Shown here: piece after piece, positions 1-6,600 of the stretch | Numbering within the stretch: the first letter of the stretch is position 1 | Layout: each line of letters starts with the position of its first letter | DNA from: Bacillota bacterium | GTDB lineage: Bacteria; Bacillota; Bacilli; Bacillales_B; DSM-18226 | Direction: 5' to 3' | DNA length: 7,405 nt | NCBI GenBank assembly: GCA_030705665.1 | Contig: JAUZQA010000203.1 | Span: 1 to 7,405, forward strand | Notes under the pieces: generated by a model | Told to the model about the DNA's origin: nothing | The model's database searches: none | What the model saw: the letters and a program-made list of their open reading frames with translations, nothing else | Translations under genes and position numbers: made by a program

Positions 1-123
1 ATGAGCCCATTGCATCATCATTATGAGTTAAGCGGCTGGTCTGAATGGAGAGTAGTCGTAACCTTCTGGAGTGTTGGATTGTTATTTGCCATTATAGGAA
101 TCTATATCGAGGTGTGGTTGTAA
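1..123 (+). CDS. mraY: MraY, phospho-MurNAc-pentapeptide translocase (C-terminal end only)
   Basis: These are the last 40 codons of mraY, and the rest lies left of the window. MraY is an integral membrane enzyme that moves phospho-MurNAc-pentapeptide from UDP onto undecaprenyl phosphate, making lipid I. The visible peptide begins [13 protein letters not shown], which carries the His-rich HHHYE motif of the family. A final hydrophobic helix follows (about [15 protein letters not shown]), and the protein ends EVWL, as I recall the B. subtilis protein ending. The ATG at position 1 is an internal methionine, not a start. The TAA stop directly abuts the murD GTG, so the two genes are surely co-transcribed and probably translationally coupled. 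Confidence 0.95.
   Translation: MSPLHHHYELSGWSEWRVVVTFWSVGLLFAIIGIYIEVWL
107..118 (+). promoter_or_regulatory. murD ribosome binding site inside the mraY coding end
   Basis: TCGAGGTGTGGT contains GAGGTG (109-114), which can pair with CACCUC near the 16S rRNA 3' end. It lies nine bases before the murD GTG. It supports the GTG at 124, which immediately follows the mraY stop. The same 12 bases recur before spoVE (1537-1548). Confidence 0.7.
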
Positions 124-1476
124 GTGAAGCAGATTAAAACGTATCATCATAAAAAAATTCTTGTACTTGGTTTAGCCAAAAGTGGTGTAGAAGCTGCTGC
201 CCTTTTGCATCAGCTTGGAGCATTTGTAACGGTTAATGATAAAAAGCCATTATCAGAAAACCCTGAGGCACAGGGGCTCTTGGAGCAAGGAATCAAAGTG
301 ATTTGCGGGGAACATCCCATTGAGCTTCTTGAGGAAGGGTTTGAACTAATCGTGAAAAACCCTGGTATTCCTTATACAAATCCGATGATCAAAGGAGCAC
401 TTGAAAAAGAGATCCCTGTTATTACCGAAGTGGAGCTAGCCTATCAAATTTCTGATGCGCCTTTTATCGGTATTACTGGTACAAATGGAAAAACAACAAC
501 CACTACTTTAGTGTATGAAATGCTAAATACTGGTGATAAACAGCCATTAATTGCTGGGAATATTGGAAAAGTAGCATCAGGGGTTGCCCAGAAGGCGGAA
601 AAAGAAAATACAATTGTAATTGAATTGTCGTCATTCCAACTTATGGGGATTCATACATTTAATCCGCATATTGCGATTATTACCAACCTTTACAGTGCTC
701 ATTTAGACTACCATGGAACAAGAGAGGAATACATAGCAGCAAAAGCAAATATTACCAAAAACCAGACTGCTGCGGATTACCTAATTGTAAATGCTGAGCA
801 GCCTGATGTAATGAATATTGCCAATACATCAAAGGCAAAAATTATCCCTTTTTCTGCTAAAAATGAATTAACTGAAGGTGCGTACGTAAGTGATGGCTGG
901 ATTTGTTTTAATGGGGAAAAGGTTATGCAAATAGAAGATATTGCGCTTCCTGGTGCACACAATCTTGAAAATATTTTATGTGCAATGGCAGCTGCGAAGC
1001 TTTCGGGCGTTGACAATGCTGCGATTAACGAAGTGCTGCGAACATTTACTGGAGTGAAGCATCGTCTGCAATATGTTGCTGAAGTTTCCGGCAGAAAATT
1101 TTATAACGATTCAAAAGCAACTAATATATTGGCAACCGTTCATGCATTAGCTGCTTTTAAACAGCCTGTCATTCTTCTTGCCGGAGGTTTAGATCGCGGC
1201 AATGAGTTTGACGAGCTTATTCCCTATTTAAAAAATGTGAAAGCTCTTATTACATTTGGGCAAACAGCACCGAAAATAGAGCGTGTTGGAAAAGAAGCAG
1301 GAATAAAACAAATCATCCGTGTCGATAATGTTGACAAAGCTGTGCCTGTTGCATACCAGCAATCCGAAGAAGGGGATGTTATTTTGTTATCACCTGCTTG
1401 TGCAAGCTGGGATCAATATAAAACTTTCGAAGTCAGGGGAGACATTTTTATCGAAGCTGTGCATAAGCTTAAGTAA
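124..1476 (+). CDS. murD: MurD, UDP-N-acetylmuramoyl-L-alanine:D-glutamate ligase
   Basis: Cytoplasmic ATP-dependent ligase that adds D-glutamate to UDP-MurNAc-L-Ala, the second Mur ligase step of peptidoglycan precursor synthesis. It has 450 residues against about 451 in B. subtilis. The N-terminal Rossmann-like UDP-binding domain includes LGLAKSG (15-21). The central ATPase domain has the P-loop [10 protein letters not shown] (116-125), ELSSFQL (167-173) and HLDYH (193-197). K207 in AAKANI sits where the carbamylated lysine of E. coli MurD (K198) is expected. The C-terminal domain has HRLQ (313-316), NDSKATN (328-334) and SPACASWDQ (423-431). No key motif is missing. The GTG start abuts the mraY stop and has a GAGGTG Shine-Dalgarno. 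A 76-bp gap to spoVE follows, with no terminator that I can see. Confidence 0.97.
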   Translation: MKQIKTYHHKKILVLGLAKSGVEAAALLHQLGAFVTVNDKKPLSENPEAQGLLEQGIKVICGEHPIELLEEGFELIVKNPGIPYTNPMIKGALEKEIPVITEVELAYQISDAPFIGITGTNGKTTTTTLVYEMLNTGDKQPLIAGNIGKVASGVAQKAEKENTIVIELSSFQLMGIHTFNPHIAIITNLYSAHLDYHGTREEYIAAKANITKNQTAADYLIVNAEQPDVMNIANTSKAKIIPFSAKNELTEGAYVSDGWICFNGEKVMQIEDIALPGAHNLENILCAMAAAKLSGVDNAAINEVLRTFTGVKHRLQYVAEVSGRKFYNDSKATNILATVHALAAFKQPVILLAGGLDRGNEFDELIPYLKNVKALITFGQTAPKIERVGKEAGIKQIIRVDNVDKAVPVAYQQSEEGDVILLSPACASWDQYKTFEVRGDIFIEAVHKLK

Positions 1477-1536
1477 GGGCTTGTCTTACAGATTCTATTG
1501 GGTGTAATGGACTTTAAGGCTCTAAACTTCTTGTCT

Positions 1537-1548
1537 TCGAGGTGTGGT
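1537..1548 (+). promoter_or_regulatory. spoVE ribosome binding site
   Basis: TCGAGGTGTGGT contains GAGGTG (1539-1544), eight bases before the GTG start at 1553. It is identical over 12 bases to the murD site (107-118). It fixes the GTG as the spoVE start. Confidence 0.75.
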
Positions 1549-1552
1549 ATAG

Positions 1553-2653
1553 GTGCCGACAAAGAGAACAACTCCTGATTATATTTTATTAATTGTAACA
1601 CTAACACTCCTGACGGTGGGACTTATCATGGTGTACAGTGCGAGCGCAGTGTGGGCAGAGTATAAGTTTCATGATTCATTCTTCTTTGCTAAAAGACAAA
1701 TGCTGTTTGCAGGGGTAGGAATTGCGGCAATGTTTTTCATCATGAATGTCAATTATTGGACATGGCGGACACATGCCAAAACAATCTTAATTGTTTGCTT
1801 TGTTTTATTAGTTCTTGTTTTGATCCCTGGTGTGGGAAATGTCCGAAATGGATCCAGAAGTTGGATTGGTGTTGGGGCTTTTTCAATTCAGCCTTCTGAA
1901 TTTATGAAATTGGCGATGATCGCATTCTTGGCCAAATACTTATCAGAGCGGCAAAAGCTCATTACCTCCTTTACAAAAGGACTTATCCCATCGTTAGGAT
2001 TAGCTTTCGCTGCCTTTGCTATGATTATGCTTCAACCAGACCTGGGAACGGGTACGGTGATGATGGGAACCTGTGTCGTCATGATTTTTATTGCAGGGGC
2101 AAGAATTAGTCATTTTGCTGCATTAGGCTTAATGGGAGTTGCAGGTTTTGTTGGATTAATTATTTCAGCTCCATATCGGATGAAAAGAATAACGTCTTTC
2201 TTAGATCCATGGTCAGATCCGTTAGGAAGCGGATTTCAAATCATCCAATCCTTATATGCAATTGGACCTGGCGGCCTATTTGGGCTTGGCTTAGGGGAAA
2301 GCCGCCAAAAGTTTTTTTACCTGCCAGAGCCACAAACCGATTTTATTTTTGCCATTCTTTCCGAAGAACTGGGATTTATTGGCGGTTCCTTTGTTTTACT
2401 GTTATTTTCCCTCTTGTTATGGAGAGGCATCAGAATTGCTCTTGGGGCTCCGGACCTTTACGGCAGTTTCCTAGCAGTCGGAATTATTGCTATGGTTGCT
2501 ATACAAGTCATGATTAATATTGGTGTTGTTACAGGATTAATGCCCGTAACGGGGATTACTTTACCATTCCTAAGCTACGGTGGATCATCGCTAACGCTAA
2601 TGCTCATGGCGATAGGGGTTCTGCTAAATATTAGCAGATACGCAAGGTATTAA
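1553..2653 (+). CDS. spoVE: SpoVE, SEDS-family peptidoglycan glycosyltransferase of the spore cortex
   Basis: Multi-pass membrane protein of the SEDS family (FtsW/RodA/SpoVE), whose members polymerise lipid II into glycan strands with a partner class B PBP. SpoVE does this for the spore cortex. It has 366 residues, the length I recall for B. subtilis SpoVE, and about ten hydrophobic segments. Visible motifs are VYSASAVWA (27-35), QPSEFMK (113-119), QPDLGTGT (161-168), PEPQTDFIFA (258-267) and GITLPFLSYGGSS (334-346). D263 in TDFIF aligns with the essential aspartate of RodA. FtsW is the main alternative, because non-sporulating Firmicutes can carry ftsW at this locus. The N-terminal sequence and the Bacillus gene order favour SpoVE. 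The 76-bp gap upstream shows no sigma-E promoter that I can defend, so expression may come from read-through or from a promoter inside murD. Confidence 0.93.
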   Translation: MPTKRTTPDYILLIVTLTLLTVGLIMVYSASAVWAEYKFHDSFFFAKRQMLFAGVGIAAMFFIMNVNYWTWRTHAKTILIVCFVLLVLVLIPGVGNVRNGSRSWIGVGAFSIQPSEFMKLAMIAFLAKYLSERQKLITSFTKGLIPSLGLAFAAFAMIMLQPDLGTGTVMMGTCVVMIFIAGARISHFAALGLMGVAGFVGLIISAPYRMKRITSFLDPWSDPLGSGFQIIQSLYAIGPGGLFGLGLGESRQKFFYLPEPQTDFIFAILSEELGFIGGSFVLLLFSLLLWRGIRIALGAPDLYGSFLAVGIIAMVAIQVMINIGVVTGLMPVTGITLPFLSYGGSSLTLMLMAIGVLLNISRYARY

Positions 2654-2672
2654 TTTTCATAAATTATACAAT

Positions 2673-2703
2673 ACCCTGTTCTAAACAGGGTTCTTTTTGT
2701 TTA
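2673..2703 (+). terminator. Intrinsic terminator after spoVE
   Basis: An eight-base-pair perfect stem, ACCCTGTT (2673-2680) with AACAGGGT (2684-2691), closes a short CTA loop. It is followed by the T-rich tract TCTTTTTGTTT. It lies 20 bases after the spoVE stop and should end most transcripts from the mraY-murD-spoVE block. Confidence 0.82.
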
Positions 2704-2728
2704 AAGCTGAAATAAGATATTCTATAAT
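2700..2728 (+). promoter_or_regulatory. Predicted sigma-A promoter for murG-murB
   Basis: A consensus -10 box TATAAT (2723-2728) lies 17 bases downstream of TTTAAA (2700-2705), which matches four of six bases of the TTGACA -35. The -35 overlaps the end of the spoVE terminator T-tract, so the promoter begins exactly where upstream transcription should stop. The expected start site is near 2735, giving a murG leader of about 110 bases. Confidence 0.65.
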
Positions 2729-2739
2729 GGATTACGCAT

Positions 2740-2756
2740 TGTTACATTTCTCTAAC
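2740..2756 (+). promoter_or_regulatory. Possible WalR (YycF) box in the murG leader
   Basis: TGTTAC-N5-TCTAAC matches the published WalR consensus TGTWAH-N5-TGTWAH at 11 of 12 defined positions; the mismatch is C for G at 2752. It starts about five bases after the predicted murG transcription start, a position more typical of repression than activation. The motif is degenerate, and a one-mismatch match will occur by chance a few times in a window this long by my rough estimate. Treat it as a candidate only. Confidence 0.3.
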
Positions 2757-2832
2757 ATTCTTTTTTCAGATCCGTTTTTTTCTTCTATTTTATAGTAGAA
2801 TGGGTTGGGTTAATGTTCTGTAATTTTTTATT

Positions 2833-2839
2833 GGAGTGG
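2833..2839 (+). promoter_or_regulatory. murG ribosome binding site, deciding the start
   Basis: GGAGTGG lies just before the ATG at 2845, with GGAG (2833-2836) eight bases upstream. The in-frame GTG at 2836 falls inside this site, so it cannot be the start. The ATG gives the expected N-terminus [13 protein letters not shown]. Confidence 0.8.
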
Positions 2840-2844
2840 TTGGT

Positions 2845-3948
2845 ATGAAAATAGTGATTAGCGGTGGTGGAACAGGAGGCCATATTTATCCTGCCCTTGC
2901 CCTTATCAGAGAAATTCAAAAAGAAACAAAAGATGCTGAATTTTTATATATAGGCACGACAAATGGGCTGGAAAGCAAACTTGTAACTAGAGAAAATATT
3001 CCTTTTAAATCCATACATATAACAGGCTTTAAGCGGAAGCTTTCATTTGAAAACGTAAAAACAGTTTATCGGTTTTTAAAAGGGGTAAGCGACAGTAAAA
3101 AAATATTAAAAGAATTTAATGCGGACGTCGTCATTGGTACTGGTGGTTATGTTTGCGGTCCTGTTGTATATGCAGCAGCTAAGCTGAAAATTCCAACGAT
3201 CGTTCATGAACAAAATAGTGTTCCTGGTTTAACCAATAAATTCTTAAGCCGCTATGTAAATAAAATTGCGATTTGTTTTGATGAAGCAAAGGACTATTTT
3301 CCTGCGGATAAGGTGATCTTAACTGGTAATCCACGGGCAACTGAGGTGATTGGGCAGGATGGAATTCGCGGCCGGCTCTCTGTTGGACTAAGCACAACCA
3401 TGCCTTCTGTATTGATTTTTGGGGGAAGCCGCGGGGCAAGGCCAATCAATGAAGCGGTTGTTAAATCTTTATCAGATTTCGGTAAAAAACCATATCAGAT
3501 TCTATATATCACGGGAGATGTCCATTACGAAGCCGTAAAAAAAGAAGTAGAGCTTGTCGGGAGTCCAGAAAATGTGATCATTAAACCATTTATCCATAAT
3601 ATGCCAGAGGTTCTTGCTGGAATTGACCTTGTTGTTTCGAGGGCGGGAGCAACAACACTAGCGGAATTAACTTCACTGGGAATTCCTAGTATCCTAGTAC
3701 CAAGCCCATACGTAACAAACAATCATCAGGAAAAGAATGCACGTTCACTGAGTGACCATGGAGCAGCGGAACTGTTGCTGGAAAAAGATTTAAATTCAAA
3801 GAGCCTTATAAAGCAAATAGATTCTATTTTATTAGATCAAGATAAATTAACGGCAATGAAAACAAAGGCCAAAAAGATGGGTGTCCCCGATTCAGCACAA
3901 AGACTTTTTGCTGTGATCAAACAATTAATAAATGAAAAACAAAAGTAG
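2845..3948 (+). CDS. murG: MurG, UDP-GlcNAc:lipid I N-acetylglucosamine transferase
   Basis: GT-B fold glycosyltransferase on the inner face of the membrane. It adds GlcNAc from UDP-GlcNAc to lipid I, giving lipid II, the substrate of SEDS and PBP polymerases. From the ATG it has 367 residues, against 363 that I recall for B. subtilis. The N-terminal glycine-rich acceptor loop is [13 protein letters not shown] (7-19). HEQN (121-124) and GNPR (161-164) follow, then the second glycine loop GGSRGA (193-198). The UDP-GlcNAc site shows RAGATTLAE (266-274) and [14 protein letters not shown] (286-299). E274 matches the nucleotide-sugar-binding glutamate of the E. coli enzyme. It follows its own predicted promoter and is 62 bases ahead of murB. 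murC is not between murG and murB, as expected for Bacillus. Confidence 0.96.
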   Translation: MKIVISGGGTGGHIYPALALIREIQKETKDAEFLYIGTTNGLESKLVTRENIPFKSIHITGFKRKLSFENVKTVYRFLKGVSDSKKILKEFNADVVIGTGGYVCGPVVYAAAKLKIPTIVHEQNSVPGLTNKFLSRYVNKIAICFDEAKDYFPADKVILTGNPRATEVIGQDGIRGRLSVGLSTTMPSVLIFGGSRGARPINEAVVKSLSDFGKKPYQILYITGDVHYEAVKKEVELVGSPENVIIKPFIHNMPEVLAGIDLVVSRAGATTLAELTSLGIPSILVPSPYVTNNHQEKNARSLSDHGAAELLLEKDLNSKSLIKQIDSILLDQDKLTAMKTKAKKMGVPDSAQRLFAVIKQLINEKQK

Positions 3949-3994
3949 CCCAATTGAATCCCGGGCATAAACTAAACTAACGAACATAGTAAAG

Positions 3995-4003
3995 AAAGGG
4001 AGG
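3995..4003 (+). promoter_or_regulatory. murB ribosome binding site
   Basis: AAAGGGAGG lies seven bases before the murB ATG. It is a near-consensus Bacillus site and supports the start at 4011. Confidence 0.85.
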
Positions 4004-4010
4004 TTAATAC

Positions 4011-4919
4011 ATGGACGAAATATTCAAGGAACTGCAAGCATTAAATATTGGTATTGTTAAACAAAACGAACCACTTTCCCAATATACAACGATGAAAATT
4101 GGCGGGCCTGCTGACTTGTTTATTGAACCTTCCTCCGTCGAAAGCTTAGATAAGGTTATGGAGATTATTAAAATACACAACATAAAGTGGAGAGCAATCG
4201 GCAGAGGATCAAATCTGCTTGTTTCAGATAAAGGGATTGAAGGGGCAGTTATTCGTTTAGGCGCAGACCTGGCAAAGGTTGAAATAAACGGAGACGAGGT
4301 TAAAGTTGGGAGTGGCTACTCACTTGTAAGCCTTGCAACAATGATTAGTAAAAAAGGTCTATCAGGACTGGAGTTTGCCAGCGGAATTCCAGGTTCTGTA
4401 GGCGGTGCAGTTTACATGAATGCCGGAGCACATGGTTCGGATATCAGTAAGATTTTAACCCGAGCCCATATTTTATTTGCAGATGGAACGATGGAATGGC
4501 TGTCAAACGAGGAAATGGAGTTTTCCTACCGAACCTCTATTTTACAAAAAAAGCGCCCCGGGATTGTAATCGAAGCTATTTTTAAGCTCTCCCATGGGGA
4601 TCGGACTGAAATTGTAAAGGTCATGCAAAAAAATAAAGATTATCGAAAAGAAACACAGCCATGGAATTTCCCATGTGCAGGAAGTATCTTCCGCAATCCG
4701 CTGCCGAACTTTGCTGGAAGGCTGATTGAGGAAGCTGGATTAAAGGGCTTCTCAATTGGCGGTGCCAAAATTTCGGAAATGCATGGGAATTTTATCGTCA
4801 ATGCAGGGAACGCTACCGCACAAGATGTACTAGATGTGATTCAACATGTAAAGGACACGATCTTTGATTTGTATCAAATCAAGATGGAGACAGAAGTGGA
4901 AATAATCGGCAGAAAATAA
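4011..4919 (+). CDS. murB: MurB, UDP-N-acetylenolpyruvoylglucosamine reductase
   Basis: Cytoplasmic FAD flavoenzyme that uses NADPH to reduce UDP-GlcNAc-enolpyruvate to UDP-MurNAc, the second committed step of peptidoglycan synthesis. It has 302 residues, against about 303 in B. subtilis. FAD-binding motifs are GRGSNLL (64-70) and [15 protein letters not shown] (125-139). Catalytic positions by comparison with E. coli MurB are R174 in YRTS, S225 in AGSIFRNP (proton donor) and E295 in EVEIIG near the C-terminus. The length and the lack of an extra insert fit the shorter Gram-positive (type II) MurB. The ATG has a strong Shine-Dalgarno. It probably shares a transcript with murG, since the 62-bp gap has no convincing terminator. 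A new promoter lies just after its stop. Confidence 0.96.
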   Translation: MDEIFKELQALNIGIVKQNEPLSQYTTMKIGGPADLFIEPSSVESLDKVMEIIKIHNIKWRAIGRGSNLLVSDKGIEGAVIRLGADLAKVEINGDEVKVGSGYSLVSLATMISKKGLSGLEFASGIPGSVGGAVYMNAGAHGSDISKILTRAHILFADGTMEWLSNEEMEFSYRTSILQKKRPGIVIEAIFKLSHGDRTEIVKVMQKNKDYRKETQPWNFPCAGSIFRNPLPNFAGRLIEEAGLKGFSIGGAKISEMHGNFIVNAGNATAQDVLDVIQHVKDTIFDLYQIKMETEVEIIGRK

Positions 4920-4931
4920 CAGGAAATAAAT

Positions 4932-4960
4932 CTCACTAATTACCATAAATGTGGTATAAT
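4932..4960 (+). promoter_or_regulatory. Predicted extended -10 promoter for divIB-ylxW-ylxX-sbp
   Basis: The core is TGGTATAAT (4952-4960), a consensus TATAAT (4955-4960) with the TG of an extended -10. The region 17 bases upstream (CTCACT, 4932-4937) is a poor -35, as is common with extended -10 promoters. The -10 is embedded in an inverted repeat, TTACCA (4940-4945) and TGGTATAA (4952-4959). The expected start is near 4967, giving a divIB leader of about 147 bases. Confidence 0.62.
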
Positions 4961-4998
4961 TACTCATTATCAATGGCTCAATATGCGTAAAAAAGTTG

Positions 4999-5030
4999 AA
5001 TGACGGCATGGAAAATCGTGCCGTTGTTTT
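4999..5030 (+). terminator. Terminator-like hairpin (possible attenuator) in the divIB leader
   Basis: ACGGCATG (5003-5010) pairs with CGTGCCGT (5017-5024) through one G-U pair around a GAAAAT loop. Flanking AATG/TGTT pairs (4999-5002 with 5025-5028) can lengthen the stem, and TTGTTTTC follows. ATGCG (4983-4987) and CGCAT (5031-5035) could close an outer stem around the whole unit. It lies downstream of the predicted divIB promoter and upstream of divIB, so it may attenuate rather than end an operon. It could also only trim read-through from murB. Confidence 0.6.
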
Positions 5031-5048
5031 CGCATTAAGAAGGGATCC

Positions 5049-5060
5049 TTCAAATTTGAA
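5049..5060 (+). repeat. Perfect 12-bp palindrome in the divIB leader
   Basis: TTCAAATTTGAA reads the same on both strands. It sits between the leader hairpin and the divIB Shine-Dalgarno, about 54 bases before the ATG. It could be an operator for a dimeric regulator, but I do not recognise it as the box of any known factor, and AT-rich palindromes arise easily by chance. Confidence 0.4.
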
Positions 5061-5100
5061 TAAAATGGTTGGACAAGCTTCCACGACAATTATGGTGTGT

Positions 5101-5110
5101 GGGGAGGGGA
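5101..5110 (+). promoter_or_regulatory. divIB ribosome binding site, deciding the start
   Basis: GGGGAGGGGA holds GGAGG (5103-5107), six bases before the ATG at 5114. A longer frame opens with TTG at 5069, but that codon has no Shine-Dalgarno. It would also add 15 residues through this purine-rich site that DivIB proteins do not have. Confidence 0.85.
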
Positions 5111-5113
5111 AAT

Positions 5114-5908
5114 ATGGAAAAGGAAAATGTTGTCTCCCTTGAGGAACGAATCCCAAAGTTAAAGCAGCAGAGACGCAGAAAAGCAAATAGAAGGTTGATC
5201 TTTCTTTTATTCTTATTTTTTGCTCTTATCGTTATTGTTGCCTATATTCAATCACCATTAAGTCGGGTTAAGGCTATCACTGTAAAAGGAAATGAATTTT
5301 ATTCAAGTCAAGAAATTATTCAGAAAACAGGAATATCAAAAAGCACAAATATCTGGACGGTTAAGAAAGGCGAAATTGCCTCAAATCTTGAGCGCTATCC
5401 GGAAATCAAAACAGCTGATGTAGGAATGAACTGGCTCAATTCAATTGAGATTAGGATCACTGAATATAAAAAGCTAGCTTATCTGAAAAAGGATTCTTTT
5501 TATTACCCCGTTTTAGAAAATGGTGCTATTTTGGAAAATAGAAAAACGGGCAGGGTTCCCATCAATGCTCCGATTTTAATAGGCTTTAAAGAGGGAACGG
5601 TTCTTAAGGAAATGTTAAAAGAGATTGGGAAATTACCTAAAGTTGTCCTCAATTCTGTTTCGGAAATCCACTATGAACCTAGTAAAACGGATCAGTTCCA
5701 TATTACATTATTCATGAACGATGGTTTTGAAGTGAGTGCCTCAATTAAAAGTTTTTCTGAAAAAATGACACATTATCCTTCCATTATAAGCCAACTGGAC
5801 CCTGGTAAAAAAGGCATCATTGATTTAGAAGTGGGATCCTATTTTAAGGCTTACGCACCAGCAGCAAAAGGGGCAGGTCCTGTTGAAAAAAATAAGAGTA
5901 CAAAATAG
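5114..5908 (+). CDS. divIB: DivIB (FtsQ), bitopic divisome protein
   Basis: Single-pass membrane protein of the division septum. It works with FtsL and DivIC outside the membrane and is not known to be an enzyme. From the ATG it has 264 residues, against about 263 in B. subtilis. A basic cytoplasmic segment containing EERIPKLKQQRRRKANRR (10-27) precedes the membrane helix (about 28-46). The POTRA domain follows (about 49-118, starting RVKAITVKGN). The beta domain then runs to about 245, with YPSIISQL (221-228) and GIIDLEVGSYF (234-244). A short Ala/Gly/Lys-rich tail ends the protein. Its last 26 bases overlap the start of ylxW. Its leader carries a predicted promoter and a terminator-like hairpin, so its level may be set separately from murG-murB. 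Confidence 0.94.
   Translation: MEKENVVSLEERIPKLKQQRRRKANRRLIFLLFLFFALIVIVAYIQSPLSRVKAITVKGNEFYSSQEIIQKTGISKSTNIWTVKKGEIASNLERYPEIKTADVGMNWLNSIEIRITEYKKLAYLKKDSFYYPVLENGAILENRKTGRVPINAPILIGFKEGTVLKEMLKEIGKLPKVVLNSVSEIHYEPSKTDQFHITLFMNDGFEVSASIKSFSEKMTHYPSIISQLDPGKKGIIDLEVGSYFKAYAPAAKGAGPVEKNKSTK
5866..5873 (+). promoter_or_regulatory. ylxW ribosome binding site inside divIB
   Basis: AAAAGGGG lies nine bases before the TTG at 5883, within the divIB coding end. It supports TTG as the ylxW start. The next ATG in frame would fall inside the membrane helix. Confidence 0.6.
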
Positions 5909-6593
5909 GTATATTGTTTTATCGTTTGTATGTCTTGTTCTTGGATATATGCTGGCTTATTCCTATCAACTAACGCAAAAGGAAAATGAATCCAAGGCAA
6001 ATAAACTTTCCGATAAACAATGGGAAAAAACAATTGCCCTGAGAAATCAGCTTAACGCTCAAGAAGAAATCAACCGAAAGCTCGAAAATGAATTAAGTGT
6101 GAAACAGGCGAAAGTGTTGAAAAATGAACAGGAGCTTTCAAAGGAAACGGCTGGCTACCATAATTTTGCAGAGGATGCGGAAAAGTATCGGATGTTTCTT
6201 GGACAAGTAAAGATTCAAGGGAAAGGTATTAAAGTTACTTTAGCAGACGGAGCATATAATCCCAAGGACCCAAATGTAAACAATTATCTTGTTCATGAAA
6301 TGCATGTTTTTAAAGTGGTTAACGAACTTTATATCTCTGGAGCGTCTGCAGTAGCCATAAACGGACAAAGATTGTCCAGCCGCTCCTATATAGTTTGTAA
6401 TGGTCCGGTCATTACGGTGGATGGAAACCAATACCCTGCTCCATTTGTCATTACAGCTATTGGCGACCCGGATATATTATCTGCAGCATTAAATCTTACA
6501 GGAGGGGTAAGAGATCAGTTGGTACAGGATAATATTGTCTTTAAAATTGAAAAGCAAGATGATATTGTGCTGGACCCAATCCTGGGAGGTTAG
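5883..6593 (+). CDS. ylxW: YlxW, DUF881 membrane-anchored protein of unknown function
   Basis: This protein belongs to the DUF881 family, and its biochemical role is unknown. From the TTG start it has 236 residues. A short basic N-terminus (KKIRVQNR) precedes one membrane helix (about 10-27), placing the rest outside the cell. A Lys/Glu/Gln-rich stretch that looks like a coiled coil spans about 32-90. The globular DUF881 domain follows, with GKGIKVTLADG (113-123), VVNELYISGASAVAINGQRL (145-164), and CNGPVITVDG and APFVITAIGDP (172-196). Methionine 23 as a start would cut the helix, so TTG is the best choice. It overlaps divIB by 26 bases, which suggests translational coupling. It is followed by its paralogue ylxX and by sbp. 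Confidence 0.9.
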   Translation: MKKIRVQNRYIVLSFVCLVLGYMLAYSYQLTQKENESKANKLSDKQWEKTIALRNQLNAQEEINRKLENELSVKQAKVLKNEQELSKETAGYHNFAEDAEKYRMFLGQVKIQGKGIKVTLADGAYNPKDPNVNNYLVHEMHVFKVVNELYISGASAVAINGQRLSSRSYIVCNGPVITVDGNQYPAPFVITAIGDPDILSAALNLTGGVRDQLVQDNIVFKIEKQDDIVLDPILGG

Positions 6594-6600
6594 TTTAATG

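Noticed and set aside
1331..1359. Perfect TTGACA inside murD as a promoter for spoVE
   Set aside because: At 17-base spacing the -10 is only TACCAG, a poor match, and the bases encode conserved MurD residues (VDNVDKAV). Chance is the simpler explanation.
2209..2517. Second plus-strand frame inside spoVE
   Set aside because: It is an out-of-frame reading of a strongly conserved SEDS gene with no family match and no plausible start signal.
2708..2737. Sigma-M (ECF) promoter before murG, from TGAAAT at 2708-2713
   Set aside because: ECF sigma promoters need a CGTC-like -10 about 16 bases on. The nearest CG (2735) is about 21 bases away. The overlapping TATAAT explains the region better.
2791..2801. 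Second -10-like sequence TATAGTAGAAT in the murG leader
   Set aside because: No acceptable -35 lies 16 to 18 bases upstream of either possible hexamer; that region is mostly T-rich.
2836..2844. Upstream GTG start for murG, adding Met-Val-Gly
   Set aside because: The GTG lies within the GGAGTGG ribosome binding site. The ATG at 2845 has correct spacing and gives the family N-terminus.
3179..3722. Two minus-strand open frames within murG (3179-3445 and 3525-3722)
   Set aside because: Both are antisense to conserved MurG motifs and resemble no protein family.
3948..3966. GCCC/GGGC inverted repeat after murG as a terminator
   Set aside because: The stem is only four base pairs around an 11-base loop, with no T-tract. 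murG and murB are more likely co-transcribed.
5069..5113. Upstream TTG start for divIB
   Set aside because: It has no Shine-Dalgarno and would translate through the strong site that serves the ATG at 5114. The extra residues do not fit the family.
5008..5143. Small open frame of 44 codons starting in the divIB leader hairpin
   Set aside because: It has no ribosome binding site, its start is buried in the stem, and it overlaps the divIB start in another frame. Shorter leader frames starting at 4973, 4983 and 5000 also lack ribosome binding sites.
4830..5186. Minus-strand open frame of 118 codons across the murB end, the gap and the divIB start
   Set aside because: It runs antisense through two well-identified genes and a regulatory gap, has no recognisable protein family, and no clear ribosome binding site was seen.
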